DNA of 64,000 nucleotides, taken from assembly GCF_009372255.1 (NCBI RefSeq), contig NZ_LXGN01000034.1, positions 179,401-243,400 of the forward strand. Direction: 5' to 3'. The notes below the pieces were generated by a model. The model was not told the DNA's origin. It saw nothing but the letters and a program-made list of their open reading frames with translations, and ran no database searches. Both the position numbers and the translations under genes were made by a program. Source of the DNA: Acinetobacter guerrae (GTDB lineage: Bacteria; Pseudomonadota; Gammaproteobacteria; Pseudomonadales; Moraxellaceae). Numbering within the stretch: the stretch's first letter is position 1; each line of letters begins with the position of its first letter. This document shows, piece after piece, positions 34,416 through 43,893 of the stretch.

Positions 34416-36875
34416 ATGAAGCATCAGTTTAAATTTAATCCTTTAGCGACCGCTATTTTGACATTTTTATGTGGCGGCTCCATACAATCAAGTTATGCTG
34501 AGTCGGATAATGCGGCTTCTAGCATCGATTACAAACAGCTTAAGGAAAGCATTCAAAAAGCCTATCCTGGTCAGGAGTTTTTTGAACAATATTATGTAGA
34601 TAAATCTGCTCCTGAAGCTCAGATTAGAGATACAAAATCATTAAGCTCCGCTTTTTGTAAAGGAGCTTGGATTACGCCAATTAGTCCAACCACTCAGGCT
34701 GTCGATCCCGCGAAAGCAACTTCTGTAGTGACTGCGGACTATGGGCATTACAATCCGAAAGGTGATTCTGAATTAAGTGGCAATGTGGTTATTGATCAGG
34801 AAGGTCGATCGATTCGCGCCGACAAAGTCACCATTGATCAGACCCAAACCTATGCTGACGCCGAAGGTCACGTACAATTGGCGCAAGGCGGTCTGCTTTC
34901 TCAGAGTGACAAGATCAATTACAATTTAAAGACACAAACAGGTGATTTAAATAATAGTTTCTATATTTCTGAGGAACAACATGCGCATGGTCATGCACAG
35001 CAGATCAATCGTACGTCACCAACGACGATGATTTTGAAGAATGCGACCTATACCACTTGCCCTCCTGAAGAAAAGCCAACGTGGCAGATTAAAGCCAAAG
35101 AGATCAAACTAGATCAGGACAGTGGTCGCGGCGTAACTAAAGGTACAAAGCTTTATGTAAAAGATGTGCCTGTATTAGCAGTACCTTATTTCAACTTTCC
35201 AATTGATGACCGCAGAACCACAGGAATTTTAAATCCAACATTTGGTTTCTCAAATGATGGCGGTTTCCAGCTTGCTGTTCCTGTCTATCTAAATCTGGCC
35301 CCTAACTACGATGCAACTGTAACCCCACGTTATTATGCAGATCGCGGAACCATGCTCGAAGGTCAGTTCAGATATATGACCGAAAATTTTGGTGAAGGTA
35401 AAATTTCTGGTGCATATCTTCCTGATGATAAAAAATACAATGATCAGGATCGTAAAGATTTAAAATTTTTACATAATTGGGATATCAATGATTTTTGGTC
35501 AACCAATCTTGAATATAGTTACGCCTCAGATAAAGACTTTACCGCAGACTTAAACTCAAGCCCTGATTCAAAAACAGACTTGAACTTACGTCGTGCGTGG
35601 GTACTCAACTACAAAGACCAAATCCCTGGTCTAAAAGCTCAATTAAAAGTTGAAGACTTCCAAACACTAGACAAAACCGTATCCGATATCGATCGGCCTT
35701 ATGCACGTCTCCCGCAGTTTTTCTTGAATTATGTCACAGGCAACCCTTTAGGTTTACAGTATGAGTTTAATAACGATACTGCCTACTTCAAAAAAGACAT
35801 TAGTGATACGACCAATTATAGTACTCAGCCAAGTGGTACACGTATCTATAACCAATTGGCGGCACGTTATAACTTTAGAAACACCTATGCTTTTGCAATT
35901 CCTGAAGTTTCAGTACGTAGCATTAATACATTTTATGATGAAAACACGATCAATGCCCTTTATCCTGAAGGTGGAGCAACATCAAACGATAAAAACAAAT
36001 CGGTGGTTGTGCCACAATTTAGTCTAGATACAGGTTTAACCTTTGAAAAAGATGGGAAATATCTGCAAACCATTACGCCTCGTGCATTTTATGCTTATGC
36101 ACCGTATAAAAATCAGACAGATTATCCAAACTTTGACACCACCACAGCTTCGATTAACTATGATCAGTTATTCAACCCCTATCGTTTTTATGGACATGAC
36201 CGTTTAGAAGACAACAATTTCATGTCTTTGGGTGTGAGCTATAGTTTGTTTGATCCAGCAGGCTTAGAACGTCTGCGTGCCAGTATTGGACAAAGCTATT
36301 ATTTTGAAGATAGACGGGTCACTTTAGTCAACAACGATGAAATTGATACAGAAAAAAATACTGGCCCTGTCGTGAGTTTATCTAGCCAACTTTCACAGCA
36401 CTTTACCATTGGTGCGAACTCAGCTTGGATGTCAAACGGGACGAATTCACAACGCGATTTTCAAATGTACTACACAGGCGACAAAGGAAATCTGTATAAC
36501 TTAGGCTATTTCTATCGTAAAGATATTCCAGATCGCCAAAATACTTATGATCAGGTTGTTGCATCCTTTATACAACCCATCCATAACAACTGGCGTATTA
36601 TGGGCCATGTTCAATACGACCTTGATAATAGTGTCGCACGTGAATATTTACTTGGCGTAAATTATGAATCATGCTGTTGGGGCGTTTCAGTCTATGGTCG
36701 CTCTTACTACAATGACCTTGATAATCCAAACGATCCGAATGTGAATGTGAAAAAAGCAGTCATGGTCGAACTTACGCTAAAAGGCTTAGGCGGTGTAAAT
36801 AATAAACTCGCCTCTATTATGGAAAATCGAGTTTTAGGCTTTAAAGAAACTAATCAATCTTGGACACAACGTTAA
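34416..36875 (+). CDS. lptD: LPS-assembly outer-membrane protein LptD
   Basis: 819 residues from the ATG at 34416; a TTG 15 nt upstream is rejected because MKHQFKFNPLATAIL starts a normal signal peptide, cut near SYA|ESD. An OstA/LptA-like beta-jellyroll follows (residues about 110-240, SELSGNVVIDQEGRSIRADK). The C-terminal barrel covers about residues 260-819. Cysteines in FCKGAW, TTCPPEEK and the adjacent pair ESCCWG match the disulfide pattern needed for LptD-LptE function. With LptE it inserts LPS into the outer leaflet. Its stop overlaps the surA start (TAATG). Confidence 0.96.
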   Translation: MKHQFKFNPLATAILTFLCGGSIQSSYAESDNAASSIDYKQLKESIQKAYPGQEFFEQYYVDKSAPEAQIRDTKSLSSAFCKGAWITPISPTTQAVDPAKATSVVTADYGHYNPKGDSELSGNVVIDQEGRSIRADKVTIDQTQTYADAEGHVQLAQGGLLSQSDKINYNLKTQTGDLNNSFYISEEQHAHGHAQQINRTSPTTMILKNATYTTCPPEEKPTWQIKAKEIKLDQDSGRGVTKGTKLYVKDVPVLAVPYFNFPIDDRRTTGILNPTFGFSNDGGFQLAVPVYLNLAPNYDATVTPRYYADRGTMLEGQFRYMTENFGEGKISGAYLPDDKKYNDQDRKDLKFLHNWDINDFWSTNLEYSYASDKDFTADLNSSPDSKTDLNLRRAWVLNYKDQIPGLKAQLKVEDFQTLDKTVSDIDRPYARLPQFFLNYVTGNPLGLQYEFNNDTAYFKKDISDTTNYSTQPSGTRIYNQLAARYNFRNTYAFAIPEVSVRSINTFYDENTINALYPEGGATSNDKNKSVVVPQFSLDTGLTFEKDGKYLQTITPRAFYAYAPYKNQTDYPNFDTTTASINYDQLFNPYRFYGHDRLEDNNFMSLGVSYSLFDPAGLERLRASIGQSYYFEDRRVTLVNNDEIDTEKNTGPVVSLSSQLSQHFTIGANSAWMSNGTNSQRDFQMYYTGDKGNLYNLGYFYRKDIPDRQNTYDQVVASFIQPIHNNWRIMGHVQYDLDNSVAREYLLGVNYESCCWGVSVYGRSYYNDLDNPNDPNVNVKKAVMVELTLKGLGGVNNKLASIMENRVLGFKETNQSWTQR

Positions 36876-38215
36876 TGAAGACAAAGTATTTAAAACAGCT
36901 ATTTAAAGCAACTGCCCTCGCAGCGGTTGTTTCTTCATCAATGCAAAGTTTTGCTGCAACTCCTTCTGATGAAGTAATTGCAATTGTGGACAATAGTGTC
37001 ATTTTAAAAAGCGATTTAGAACAAGGTGTTGCCGAAGCCGCACATCAACTACAAGCACAAAAAAAACAAGTTCCACCAGATCAGTATTTACAGTTACAAG
37101 TTTTAGACCAACTTATTTTACGTGAAGCTCAACTCGAGCAAGTGAAACGCTATGGCATCAAACCAGATGAAAAAGCGTTGAATGAAGCTGTACTCAAAGT
37201 TGCCAACCAGTCAGGTAGTAAATCACTGGAAGCTTTCCAACAAAAACTTGATGCAATGGCACCAGGTACTTATGCAGCATTACGTGATCGTATTGGTGAA
37301 GATCTAGCGATTAGTCGCTTACGTCAGCAACAAGTCATGTCACGTATTAAAATTAGCGATCAAGACGTTGCCAACTTTTTAAAGTCGCCTCAAGGGCAAG
37401 CAATGCTAGGCAGTCAGGTACACGTCTTACATGCTCGCATTTCTAGTGCTAATGCAGATCCTCAGCAACTCAATCAGGTCGCACAAGAAGTTAAAACCGC
37501 TTTAAATAGCAGCGATGATATTGCAAGTATTGGCAAGACTTATTCAACCAAAGATATCAAGGTTGAAGGTGCTGATATGGGTTATCGTGACTTAGCCGAT
37601 ATTCCTGCAGAACTAGCAGCGCGTGTAAGCGCATTACAAACAGGTCAAACCACCGAATTAATTAATGTACGTGATGGAATTCATGTATTAAAACTACTTG
37701 ACCGTAAAACAAGCGACCAGAAAGCGATGGTTGAGCAATATAAAACTCGCCACATCTTAATTCAACCTTCTGAAGTCGTGAGCCCTGAAAATGCCAAACA
37801 AATGATCACGAGCCTGTACAACCGTCTAAAAGCGGGTGAGGATTTTGCAACTTTAGCAGCAACCTTTTCCAATGATCCAGGTTCTGCTCGTGATGGCGGT
37901 AGTCTAGGTTGGGTAACACCAGGAATGATGGTTCCTGAGTTTGATGAAAAAATGAAGAATACGCCTGTCGGTCAGATTAGCGAACCTTTCCAGACCCAAT
38001 TCGGTTGGCATATCTTGCAAGTACAAGATACTCGCAAACAAGATATGACACATGAGTACCAAGAACGTATGGCTCGTCAAATTTTAGGTGAGCGTCAATT
38101 TGATACAGAAGTTGATAGCTGGTTACGTGAAGTACGCTCTAATGCTTATGTCGAAATTAAAGACCCAAATCTAGATAAAAAAGCACTACAAGAGCAAAAT
38201 AAAGCCAAATCATAA
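36875..38215 (+). CDS. surA: Periplasmic chaperone/peptidyl-prolyl isomerase SurA
   Basis: 446 residues. Signal peptide MKTKYLKQLFKATALAAVV.. cut near SFA|ATPSDEV. A SurA N-terminal helical domain follows (VILKSDLEQ, residues about 30-170). Two parvulin PPIC domains cover about residues 175-275 and 290-395; the second is complete (RHILIQPSEVVSPENAK, GDLGWV-like GGSLGWVTPG, FGWHILQV). It escorts outer-membrane proteins, including LptD, to the BAM complex, so its overlap with lptD is functional as well as positional. Confidence 0.96.
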   Translation: MKTKYLKQLFKATALAAVVSSSMQSFAATPSDEVIAIVDNSVILKSDLEQGVAEAAHQLQAQKKQVPPDQYLQLQVLDQLILREAQLEQVKRYGIKPDEKALNEAVLKVANQSGSKSLEAFQQKLDAMAPGTYAALRDRIGEDLAISRLRQQQVMSRIKISDQDVANFLKSPQGQAMLGSQVHVLHARISSANADPQQLNQVAQEVKTALNSSDDIASIGKTYSTKDIKVEGADMGYRDLADIPAELAARVSALQTGQTTELINVRDGIHVLKLLDRKTSDQKAMVEQYKTRHILIQPSEVVSPENAKQMITSLYNRLKAGEDFATLAATFSNDPGSARDGGSLGWVTPGMMVPEFDEKMKNTPVGQISEPFQTQFGWHILQVQDTRKQDMTHEYQERMARQILGERQFDTEVDSWLREVRSNAYVEIKDPNLDKKALQEQNKAKS

Positions 38216-38230
38216 ATTATCATTTTATAA

Positions 38231-38260
38231 AAATAGCTCACAAGTGTGAGCTATTTTTTT
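38231..38260 (+). terminator. Rho-independent terminator of lptD-surA
   Basis: AAATAGCTCACA (38231-38242) pairs with TGTGAGCTATTT (38245-38256), with a real loop of about 6 nt, followed by a T-run to 38260. It lies 16 nt beyond the surA stop. Confidence 0.88.
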
Positions 38261-38295
38261 TGCTCAACCGAATTGAACTCGCTCATTTATTACGA

Positions 38296-38326
38296 TAAAA
38301 AAAAGCCCCGATCATCATCAGGGCTT
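38296..38326 (-). terminator. Rho-independent terminator of hfq
   Basis: Stem AAGCCC (38303-38308) and GGGCTT (38321-38326) with a 12-nt loop. On the minus strand it is followed by a T-run (the A-run on the plus strand before 38303). It lies 18 nt after the hfq stop. Confidence 0.82.
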
Positions 38327-38343
38327 CTCTATTAGACAATCAA

Positions 38344-38874
38344 TTAACGATTATTTTCGTCTTCTTGATTATCTTCAAATTTTGTCTCACCATCAAAACC
38401 TGATGATTGACCACCAAAGCCACCGCCTTGACCACCAAAGCCACCCTGACCACCAAAGCCGCCGCCCTGACCACCAAAGCCACCCTGACCACCAAAGCCG
38501 CCGCCCTGACCGCCAAAGCCACCGCCTTGACCGCCAAAACCACCTTGACCGCCAAAACCACCACCTTGACCGCCACCAAAGCCACCACCCTGACCGCCAC
38601 CAAAGCCGCCGCCTTGACCACCACCAAAGCCACCACCTTGACCACCTGTTGCAGGAGCTCCAGCTGGACGTGGATTACGAGCAGGCACAACTGTAGAAAT
38701 TGCGTGCTTATAAACCATTTGGCTTACTGTGTTTTTTAACAGGACAACGTATTGGTCAAAAGATTCAATATGACCTTGTAGCTTGATACCGTTCACAAGG
38801 AAAATAGAAACAGGAATACGCTCTTTACGGAGAGAATTTAAGAACGGATCTTGTAAAGTTTGACCTTTAGACAT
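38344..38874 (-). CDS. hfq: RNA chaperone Hfq with long glycine-rich C-terminal tail
   Basis: 176 residues, against about 80-100 in most bacteria. The Sm core is residues 1-66: [19 protein letters not shown], then [19 protein letters not shown] (Sm1), then the Sm2 motif [10 protein letters not shown]. It forms hexamers that pair small RNAs with mRNAs. Residues about 77-156 are nearly all Gly with Gln and Phe (GGQGGGFGG units). The protein ends with an acidic tail ([16 protein letters not shown]). Such tails are known in Moraxellaceae Hfq and may drive assembly or RNA cycling. It lies 93 nt after miaA, the classical miaA-hfq order. Confidence 0.97.
   Translation of the reverse strand: MSKGQTLQDPFLNSLRKERIPVSIFLVNGIKLQGHIESFDQYVVLLKNTVSQMVYKHAISTVVPARNPRPAGAPATGGQGGGFGGGQGGGFGGGQGGGFGGGQGGGFGGQGGFGGQGGGFGGQGGGFGGQGGFGGQGGGFGGQGGFGGQGGGFGGQSSGFDGETKFEDNQEDENNR
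38407..38646. repeat. hfq: Imperfect tandem repeat encoding the Hfq GGQGGGFGG tail
   Basis: About 240 bp of short, near-identical units (plus strand CCACCAAAGCC / CCACCTTGACC-like) encode alternating GGQGG and GGFGG. Period variants of 15 to 24 nt all keep the hfq frame. Slippage would readily change tail length between strains. Confidence 0.9.
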
Positions 38875-38967
38875 GTTATAACTCCAAAAAAAATTAAAAA
38901 TCAGCGCAAAAAACCATCTTTAGTTTTCAATTAAAAATTATAAAAAAGACAGTATGTAAATTTTGCT

Positions 38968-39912
38968 TTATCCATAAGAGTTTCGCAAGTCTTCTTGAGC
39001 TTGCTTTATCGTTAAATACGTTTTAAAACAGTGTGTTTCTTGCAAAGAACGTAACCAAGTATATTGACGTTTTGCAAGTTGTCGTGTTGAAAACAATGCT
39101 TTATCTTCCATCTCCATCTTGTTTTTGTGATTTTTGTCACTTTTTTTAAGAAAATCGAGTGCTTGACGATAACCTACGCATCGCATTGAAGGTAAATCCT
39201 CAGAAATATCGTATTTTTCAATCAAGCATTCGACTTCATTTAAAAAACCAATATCCCACATTTTGCGCAATCTTTGTTCGATACGCACATGTAATTCTAC
39301 TCGATCTGGTAGCAATGCATAATTATGAAAAGTGTAGCGATATGGTAAATTCTTAGGTTGCTCTGCTTGTAGCTGAGTAATAGGCTTACCTGTAATTTTA
39401 AAAACTTCAAGTGCGCGGATGATTCTTTGTTTATCCGATACCTTGAATTTCTCTCCTGCTAATGGATCCACTTTAACCAATTCTTCATAAACAGCTTGCC
39501 AACCAGACTCATCTGCTTTTTGTTGTATTTCTGCTCTGACCTGTGCATCTGCATTGGGTAAATGATCTGAAAGCCCTTCAAGCAATGCTTTAAAATACAT
39601 CATTGTTCCCCCGACTAAAATCGGGGTCTTTCCACGCGCATGAATTTCATCGATTAGCGCACTTGCATCTTCGACAAACTGCGCAGCAGAATACACTTCT
39701 AAAGGTGAAATAATATCAATCAAATGATGTGGGAAATACACTTGTTCTTCTTTAGTCGGCTTGGCTGTACCAATATCCATATCTTGATAAATAAGCGCTG
39801 AATCTACTGAAATAATTTCAAAATTTCCACGCTCATATAAATCACATGCCAGCGCAGTCTTTCCGCTTGCAGTCGGCCCCATAAGGTTAATTACAGGCAA
39901 GTTTGATGACAT
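38968..39912 (-). CDS. miaA: tRNA dimethylallyltransferase
   Basis: 314 residues. P-loop [10 protein letters not shown] (residues 12-21), [17 protein letters not shown] and [15 protein letters not shown] form the substrate site. [18 protein letters not shown] and the C-terminal [11 protein letters not shown] are typical. It adds the isopentenyl group at A37 of UNN-reading tRNAs. It lies 6 nt after mutL and before hfq. Confidence 0.97.
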   Translation of the reverse strand: MSSNLPVINLMGPTASGKTALACDLYERGNFEIISVDSALIYQDMDIGTAKPTKEEQVYFPHHLIDIISPLEVYSAAQFVEDASALIDEIHARGKTPILVGGTMMYFKALLEGLSDHLPNADAQVRAEIQQKADESGWQAVYEELVKVDPLAGEKFKVSDKQRIIRALEVFKITGKPITQLQAEQPKNLPYRYTFHNYALLPDRVELHVRIEQRLRKMWDIGFLNEVECLIEKYDISEDLPSMRCVGYRQALDFLKKSDKNHKNKMEMEDKALFSTRQLAKRQYTWLRSLQETHCFKTYLTIKQAQEDLRNSYG

Positions 39913-39918
39913 TTAAGA

Positions 39919-41859
39919 TTATTCTCCGCGGGCAAAAAGTTTATCGAGCTGACTCAGTGGGAAAGCTCGCCATGTTGGACGACCATGATTACATTGACTG
40001 GCAAATTCAGTTTGTTCCATCTGACGTAGTAATGCATTCATTTCTGAAAGGCTCAACATTCTGTGCGCACGTACTGCACCATGACACGCCATGCCTGCCA
40101 AAATGTGATCACGCTTTTGCATAAGCGCTTGAGCTTCATCATTTGGATCCAAATCATGTAATAATTCTGGAATCAGCTTTTCAAAATCAGCTTTTTGTAA
40201 AATAGCTGGAACACCCCGAACGATCACTTGCTCATCGCCATATTGATCAATTTCAAGCCCTAATCGAGCCAATTGAATTTTTAAATCCTCAATACGAGTG
40301 GCTTGCATCCGACTAATCGAAATGATTTTTGGAATTAGAAGCTGCTGAGATGTCCAAAATTCTGGTTTATCCCAAGCACTTTTCATCTGTTGTAGCAATA
40401 TACGTTCATGCGCCGCATGCATATCAACAATAATCAGTCCTTCTGTATTTTGTGCGAGTATATAAATGCCGTGTAACTGTGCAATCGCAATACCTAAAGG
40501 GAACTCATCGATAGATGAAGAACTGATCGATGCATCATAATTCGTATTCGCATTTTCCCGAAGTGGTGACAAATAGGTTTTAAGCGCGTTATTGAGTTGC
40601 GTTGAACCGTTATAGTGACTTTGTGGTGAATATTGAACATTCTGCGGACGGCTCGCATTAAAATCCGTCAGTAACTCCGTAGAAAGCTCTGATGTTGTTT
40701 CAGACTGATCTGATACGAGTGGCGACGTATCCAAATTTTTATGTAAAGCAAATTGTTCCTGATAGCGCGGTTGAATCACTGGAGCGGTCATCTGCTGGTC
40801 GACTTTCATCGCCTGTGCTAAATCTGTAGTCGCCGTTTGAAATTGCGCTAGTGTTTCTTTGGCATAATGCCTTACAAACTCATGTACTTCACGTTGATTA
40901 AGAAAACGGATTTCATGCTTGGTTGGATGTACATTAACGTCAATTTGCTCAGGATCGACTTCTAAAAAGAGTAAGTAACCTGCGTGTTGATGCCCATGTA
41001 AAATACCGTCATATGCCATACGCAGCGCATGAGAAATGGTTTTATCTTTTACGATACGACCATTTACATAAACATATTGTAAATCGGCTTGTGCCCTTGC
41101 ATCAGATGGGTGCCCCAACCAACCTGACAAGCGCATATTGATGCTTTCACTATCAAGCCAATAGGCATTATGAGTAAATTGTTGTCCTAATAATTGCTGC
41201 ACACGCTGAAAACGCAAAGCACCACTATCAGCAATTGGTAGATTCAGACGAATTTGATCATTATGTTCAAGAACAAAACGAATATCAAAATGTGTTAATG
41301 CCAAGCGACGTACAATTTCTTCAATATGTCCAAATTCAGTACCAGGTTTTTTTAAAAATTTTCGCCGTGCTGGTACGTTAAAAAATAAATCCTGAACTCG
41401 AATATGTGTGCCTTTTTGTGCTGCAACAGCCTGAACTTGCTGATGTTCAAAAGCCGTACCATTGACTTCAACCTGATAGCCAATACCATCTTCATTTTGA
41501 CTACTGACTACAGTTAACCGGGAAACTGCGGCAATCGAAGCCAACGCTTCTCCACGAAACCCCAAACTCACAATCGCATGCAAATCTTCAGCAGTCTGGA
41601 TTTTACTGGTGGCATGGCGCATGACTGCAAGTGGCAAATCATCTGGGTGAATGCCATCGCCATTATCAATGATTTCAATGAGTGTTGCCCCACCTTGCGC
41701 GACACGAATGATCAGCGTTGTTGCACCAGCATCAATCGAATTTTCCAGAAGCTCTTTCACGACTGATGAGGGACGTTCAATCACTTCTCCCGCAGCAATC
41801 TGATTGGCTAAAGCTGGATTTAAAGCATGAATACGGCGCAAGCTGATTGCATCACTCAT
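39919..41859 (-). CDS. mutL: DNA mismatch repair protein MutL
   Basis: 646 residues. GHKL ATPase N-terminus: VIERPSSVVKELLENSIDAGA, IEIIDNGDGI and SLGFRGEALASIAAVS. NVPARRKFLKKP and DVNVHPTKHEIRFL follow. A disordered linker spans about residues 340-450. The C-terminal dimer domain includes DMHAAHERILLQQ and ends with GRPTWRAFPL. Those segments resemble the metal-site motifs but the first lacks the Gln of DQHA, so endonuclease activity is uncertain. Its start overlaps tsaE (ATGA). Confidence 0.96.
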   Translation of the reverse strand: MSDAISLRRIHALNPALANQIAAGEVIERPSSVVKELLENSIDAGATTLIIRVAQGGATLIEIIDNGDGIHPDDLPLAVMRHATSKIQTAEDLHAIVSLGFRGEALASIAAVSRLTVVSSQNEDGIGYQVEVNGTAFEHQQVQAVAAQKGTHIRVQDLFFNVPARRKFLKKPGTEFGHIEEIVRRLALTHFDIRFVLEHNDQIRLNLPIADSGALRFQRVQQLLGQQFTHNAYWLDSESINMRLSGWLGHPSDARAQADLQYVYVNGRIVKDKTISHALRMAYDGILHGHQHAGYLLFLEVDPEQIDVNVHPTKHEIRFLNQREVHEFVRHYAKETLAQFQTATTDLAQAMKVDQQMTAPVIQPRYQEQFALHKNLDTSPLVSDQSETTSELSTELLTDFNASRPQNVQYSPQSHYNGSTQLNNALKTYLSPLRENANTNYDASISSSSIDEFPLGIAIAQLHGIYILAQNTEGLIIVDMHAAHERILLQQMKSAWDKPEFWTSQQLLIPKIISISRMQATRIEDLKIQLARLGLEIDQYGDEQVIVRGVPAILQKADFEKLIPELLHDLDPNDEAQALMQKRDHILAGMACHGAVRAHRMLSLSEMNALLRQMEQTEFASQCNHGRPTWRAFPLSQLDKLFARGE

Positions 41860-42329
41860 GATTGCAGTTGTTCCTTTAAAGCAAGGTAAATATGTTCATC
41901 ATTTAAAGACAATGTTACAAGCCGCTGAAGATCATCCTCTGATTTTTCAATATTGATCACAATATCTGCCTGAGGAATTTCATCACCACCTTTAGAGGGC
42001 CATTCAAAAAGAAATAAGGCATTAGGCACTTCCAGATAATCACGAATGCCCATCAGTTCTAATTCATAAGGATCATTTAAACGATACAGATCGAAATGGA
42101 AAACTTCTTTTTGATGTATTTTATAAGGTTCAACCAAGGTATAAGTTGGACTTTTGACTGCACCTTGATGTCCCATATGTTGCAAAAGATAGCGCGTAAA
42201 AGTGGTTTTACCCGCCCCTAGATCACCCATCAAATAAATCACACCAGATTGCACATGTTTTGCTAAATATTGTGCAAATTGCTGAGTATCATCTTCACTA
42301 TTTAACTGTAAGGATAAGGAATATTGCAT
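41856..42329 (-). CDS. tsaE: tRNA threonylcarbamoyladenosine biosynthesis ATPase TsaE
   Basis: 157 residues from the ATG at 42329; a GTG three codons upstream gives 160. P-loop MGDLGAGKTTFTRYLLQ (about residues 35-51), then VKSPTYTLVEPY (switch region) and FHFDLYRL. It energises the TsaB-TsaD complex that makes t6A37 in ANN-reading tRNAs. It overlaps mutL in the conserved tsaE-mutL-miaA-hfq cluster. Confidence 0.95.
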   Translation of the reverse strand: MQYSLSLQLNSEDDTQQFAQYLAKHVQSGVIYLMGDLGAGKTTFTRYLLQHMGHQGAVKSPTYTLVEPYKIHQKEVFHFDLYRLNDPYELELMGIRDYLEVPNALFLFEWPSKGGDEIPQADIVINIEKSEDDLQRLVTLSLNDEHIYLALKEQLQS

Positions 42330-42455
42330 AGCACACACGACAAGAATCGAAGAACGGAATATGATAACATTTTCATGCTTTAAAAGCCTACGCTAGGCAG
42401 ACATCTGTTTTATTTTAAAGCAAGCCTTTATACACTTTTATTTTTATCACATTTC

Positions 42456-43388
42456 ATGAACAAAATTGATTTTACGCCGCCCATGCTCAATGGTGTAAGT
42501 GCTAGTAAGGTGTTTTTACCCGCAGATAAAGATCACCTTATCCAGACGGTCTTTGAACATCTTTGCAAACACTTTCCGCATATTTTTGAACAAGAATGGC
42601 AACAACGATTTGACGATGGTCTGGTCTATGATGCAACTGGAAAAACGCTTAGGATCGATAGCCCATATCAATCCAATACCCATATTTTCTATTATCGCTT
42701 TTTGGCTCAGGAAACACATGTTCCGTTTCAGCACCAAATTTTATTTGAAAATGAACATTTACTGATTGCCGATAAACCTCATTTTTTGACCATGAGTCCT
42801 ACTGGACAATATGTACAAGAAACTTTATTGGTACGGCTAAAAAAACAGACAGGAATTGAAGAATTAAGTCCGATTCACCGACTAGATCGAGAAACAGCAG
42901 GAATTGTTCTATTTAGTAAAAAAGCTGAAGTTAGACACGCCTATCAAGCGCTTTTTGCAAAACGACAAGTTCAAAAAACTTACCATGCAATTGCGGCTTA
43001 TAATCCAGAATTATATTTCCCCCAAACTCTTAATCTCTGTATTGAAAAAGGACAACCTTTTTATACTATGCAGATTAATTCTTGCGGTGAGCCCAATAGC
43101 GAAACTTTGATTGAATGTCTAGAACACAATAAAACATGGGCAAAATATCAGTTAAAACCCCATACTGGTAAACAGCATCAGCTCCGAGTTCATCTAAATT
43201 ATTTAGGTATCCCGATTCAGAATGATCCTTTTTATCCCACTGTTCAGCGAAAAAAACAGGATGATTTTTCTGCGCCATTACAACTTTTAGCCAAGCGTAT
43301 TGAGTTTACAGATCCGCTTAATCATCAAAATATAAGTATCGAATCTGCATTTGATTTGAGTTTGTCATACCAAAGTAATGACAAATGA
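42456..43388 (+). CDS. RluA-family pseudouridine synthase
   Basis: 310 residues. ENEHLLIADKPHFLTMSPTG opens the catalytic domain. The catalytic motif is SPIHRLDRETAGIVLFSK (HRLDxxTxG, about residues 136-145), and KPHTGKQHQLRVHLNYLGIPI is the RluA C-terminal signature. There is no S4 domain; residues 1 to about 95 are a divergent extension of the TruC/RluA-like group. Its RNA target (rRNA or tRNA) cannot be told by eye. Divergent from tsaE. Confidence 0.9.
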   Translation: MNKIDFTPPMLNGVSASKVFLPADKDHLIQTVFEHLCKHFPHIFEQEWQQRFDDGLVYDATGKTLRIDSPYQSNTHIFYYRFLAQETHVPFQHQILFENEHLLIADKPHFLTMSPTGQYVQETLLVRLKKQTGIEELSPIHRLDRETAGIVLFSKKAEVRHAYQALFAKRQVQKTYHAIAAYNPELYFPQTLNLCIEKGQPFYTMQINSCGEPNSETLIECLEHNKTWAKYQLKPHTGKQHQLRVHLNYLGIPIQNDPFYPTVQRKKQDDFSAPLQLLAKRIEFTDPLNHQNISIESAFDLSLSYQSNDK

Positions 43389-43440
43389 ACGATTTTTTAT
43401 GTGCAAAATATTGAAATTACAATTTCTTGGTTTACAATGA

Positions 43441-43460
43441 ATTTTTTAAAATTAAAAAAT
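43441..43460. promoter_or_regulatory. AT-rich perfect palindrome upstream of the RelB-like gene
   Basis: ATTTTTTAA (43441-43449) and TTAAAAAAT (43452-43460) are separated by AA, ending 16 nt before the ATG at 43477. Antitoxins of the RelB/DinJ ribbon-helix-helix class repress their own promoters through short palindromes, so this is a candidate operator. Confidence 0.45.
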
Positions 43461-43476
43461 CATTCGGTTATTATTC

Positions 43477-43785
43477 ATGCGAAAAACAGAAGTCTATCAG
43501 GTTCGCCTTGACTCACAAGAAAAGAAACAGGCCTTTGCTGTTTTTAAACAACTGGGGATTACACCTGCTCAAGCGGTTCGTCTATTCTTTAAACAAGTGG
43601 TACTGACCAAATCTATCCCCTTTGCCATTGAAAACCAAAATATCAATATGGAACAGTTACTCAAACTACGCAAAATGAAATCTGGCTCCGCTCAGATTAC
43701 TCATAATGGAGCGGACACTGAACTGGACGATGATGCATTTTTTGAAGAGCTAAATGCGCTGTTAGGTGAAAGTGATCAACTTTAA
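43477..43785 (+). CDS. RelB/DinJ-family antitoxin-like protein without an obvious toxin partner
   Basis: 102 residues. The N-terminal ribbon-helix-helix part TEVYQVRLDSQEKKQAFAVF followed by LGITPAQAVRLFFKQVV is the DinJ/RelB signature (beta strand, then LG-x-T-x-x-x-A-x-x-x-F). IPFAI, the usual hinge, follows. The rest is an acidic tail (ELDDDAFFEELNALL) of the kind that wraps a toxin. No RelE/YafQ-like gene follows; the next gene is a GNAT acetyltransferase 108 nt away. It may be an orphan antitoxin or a stand-alone regulator. Confidence 0.8.
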   Translation: MRKTEVYQVRLDSQEKKQAFAVFKQLGITPAQAVRLFFKQVVLTKSIPFAIENQNINMEQLLKLRKMKSGSAQITHNGADTELDDDAFFEELNALLGESDQL

Positions 43786-43893
43786 ACTTCAATTCTCATT
43801 TATAAATATAAACAAGTTTTAACGTTCTTCTTTAAATTTTTTCGTTATGCTCTCCATGTTTAGGATAATTAATAAAATATATGGAGAAAGCAG

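Noticed and set aside
38382-38739. Overlapping plus-strand reading frames opposite hfq (Thr/Lys/Ala-rich and His/Asp/Gln-rich repeats)
   Set aside because: They are antisense readings of the Gly-rich hfq repeat; low-complexity DNA keeps all frames open. No ribosome site and no family match.
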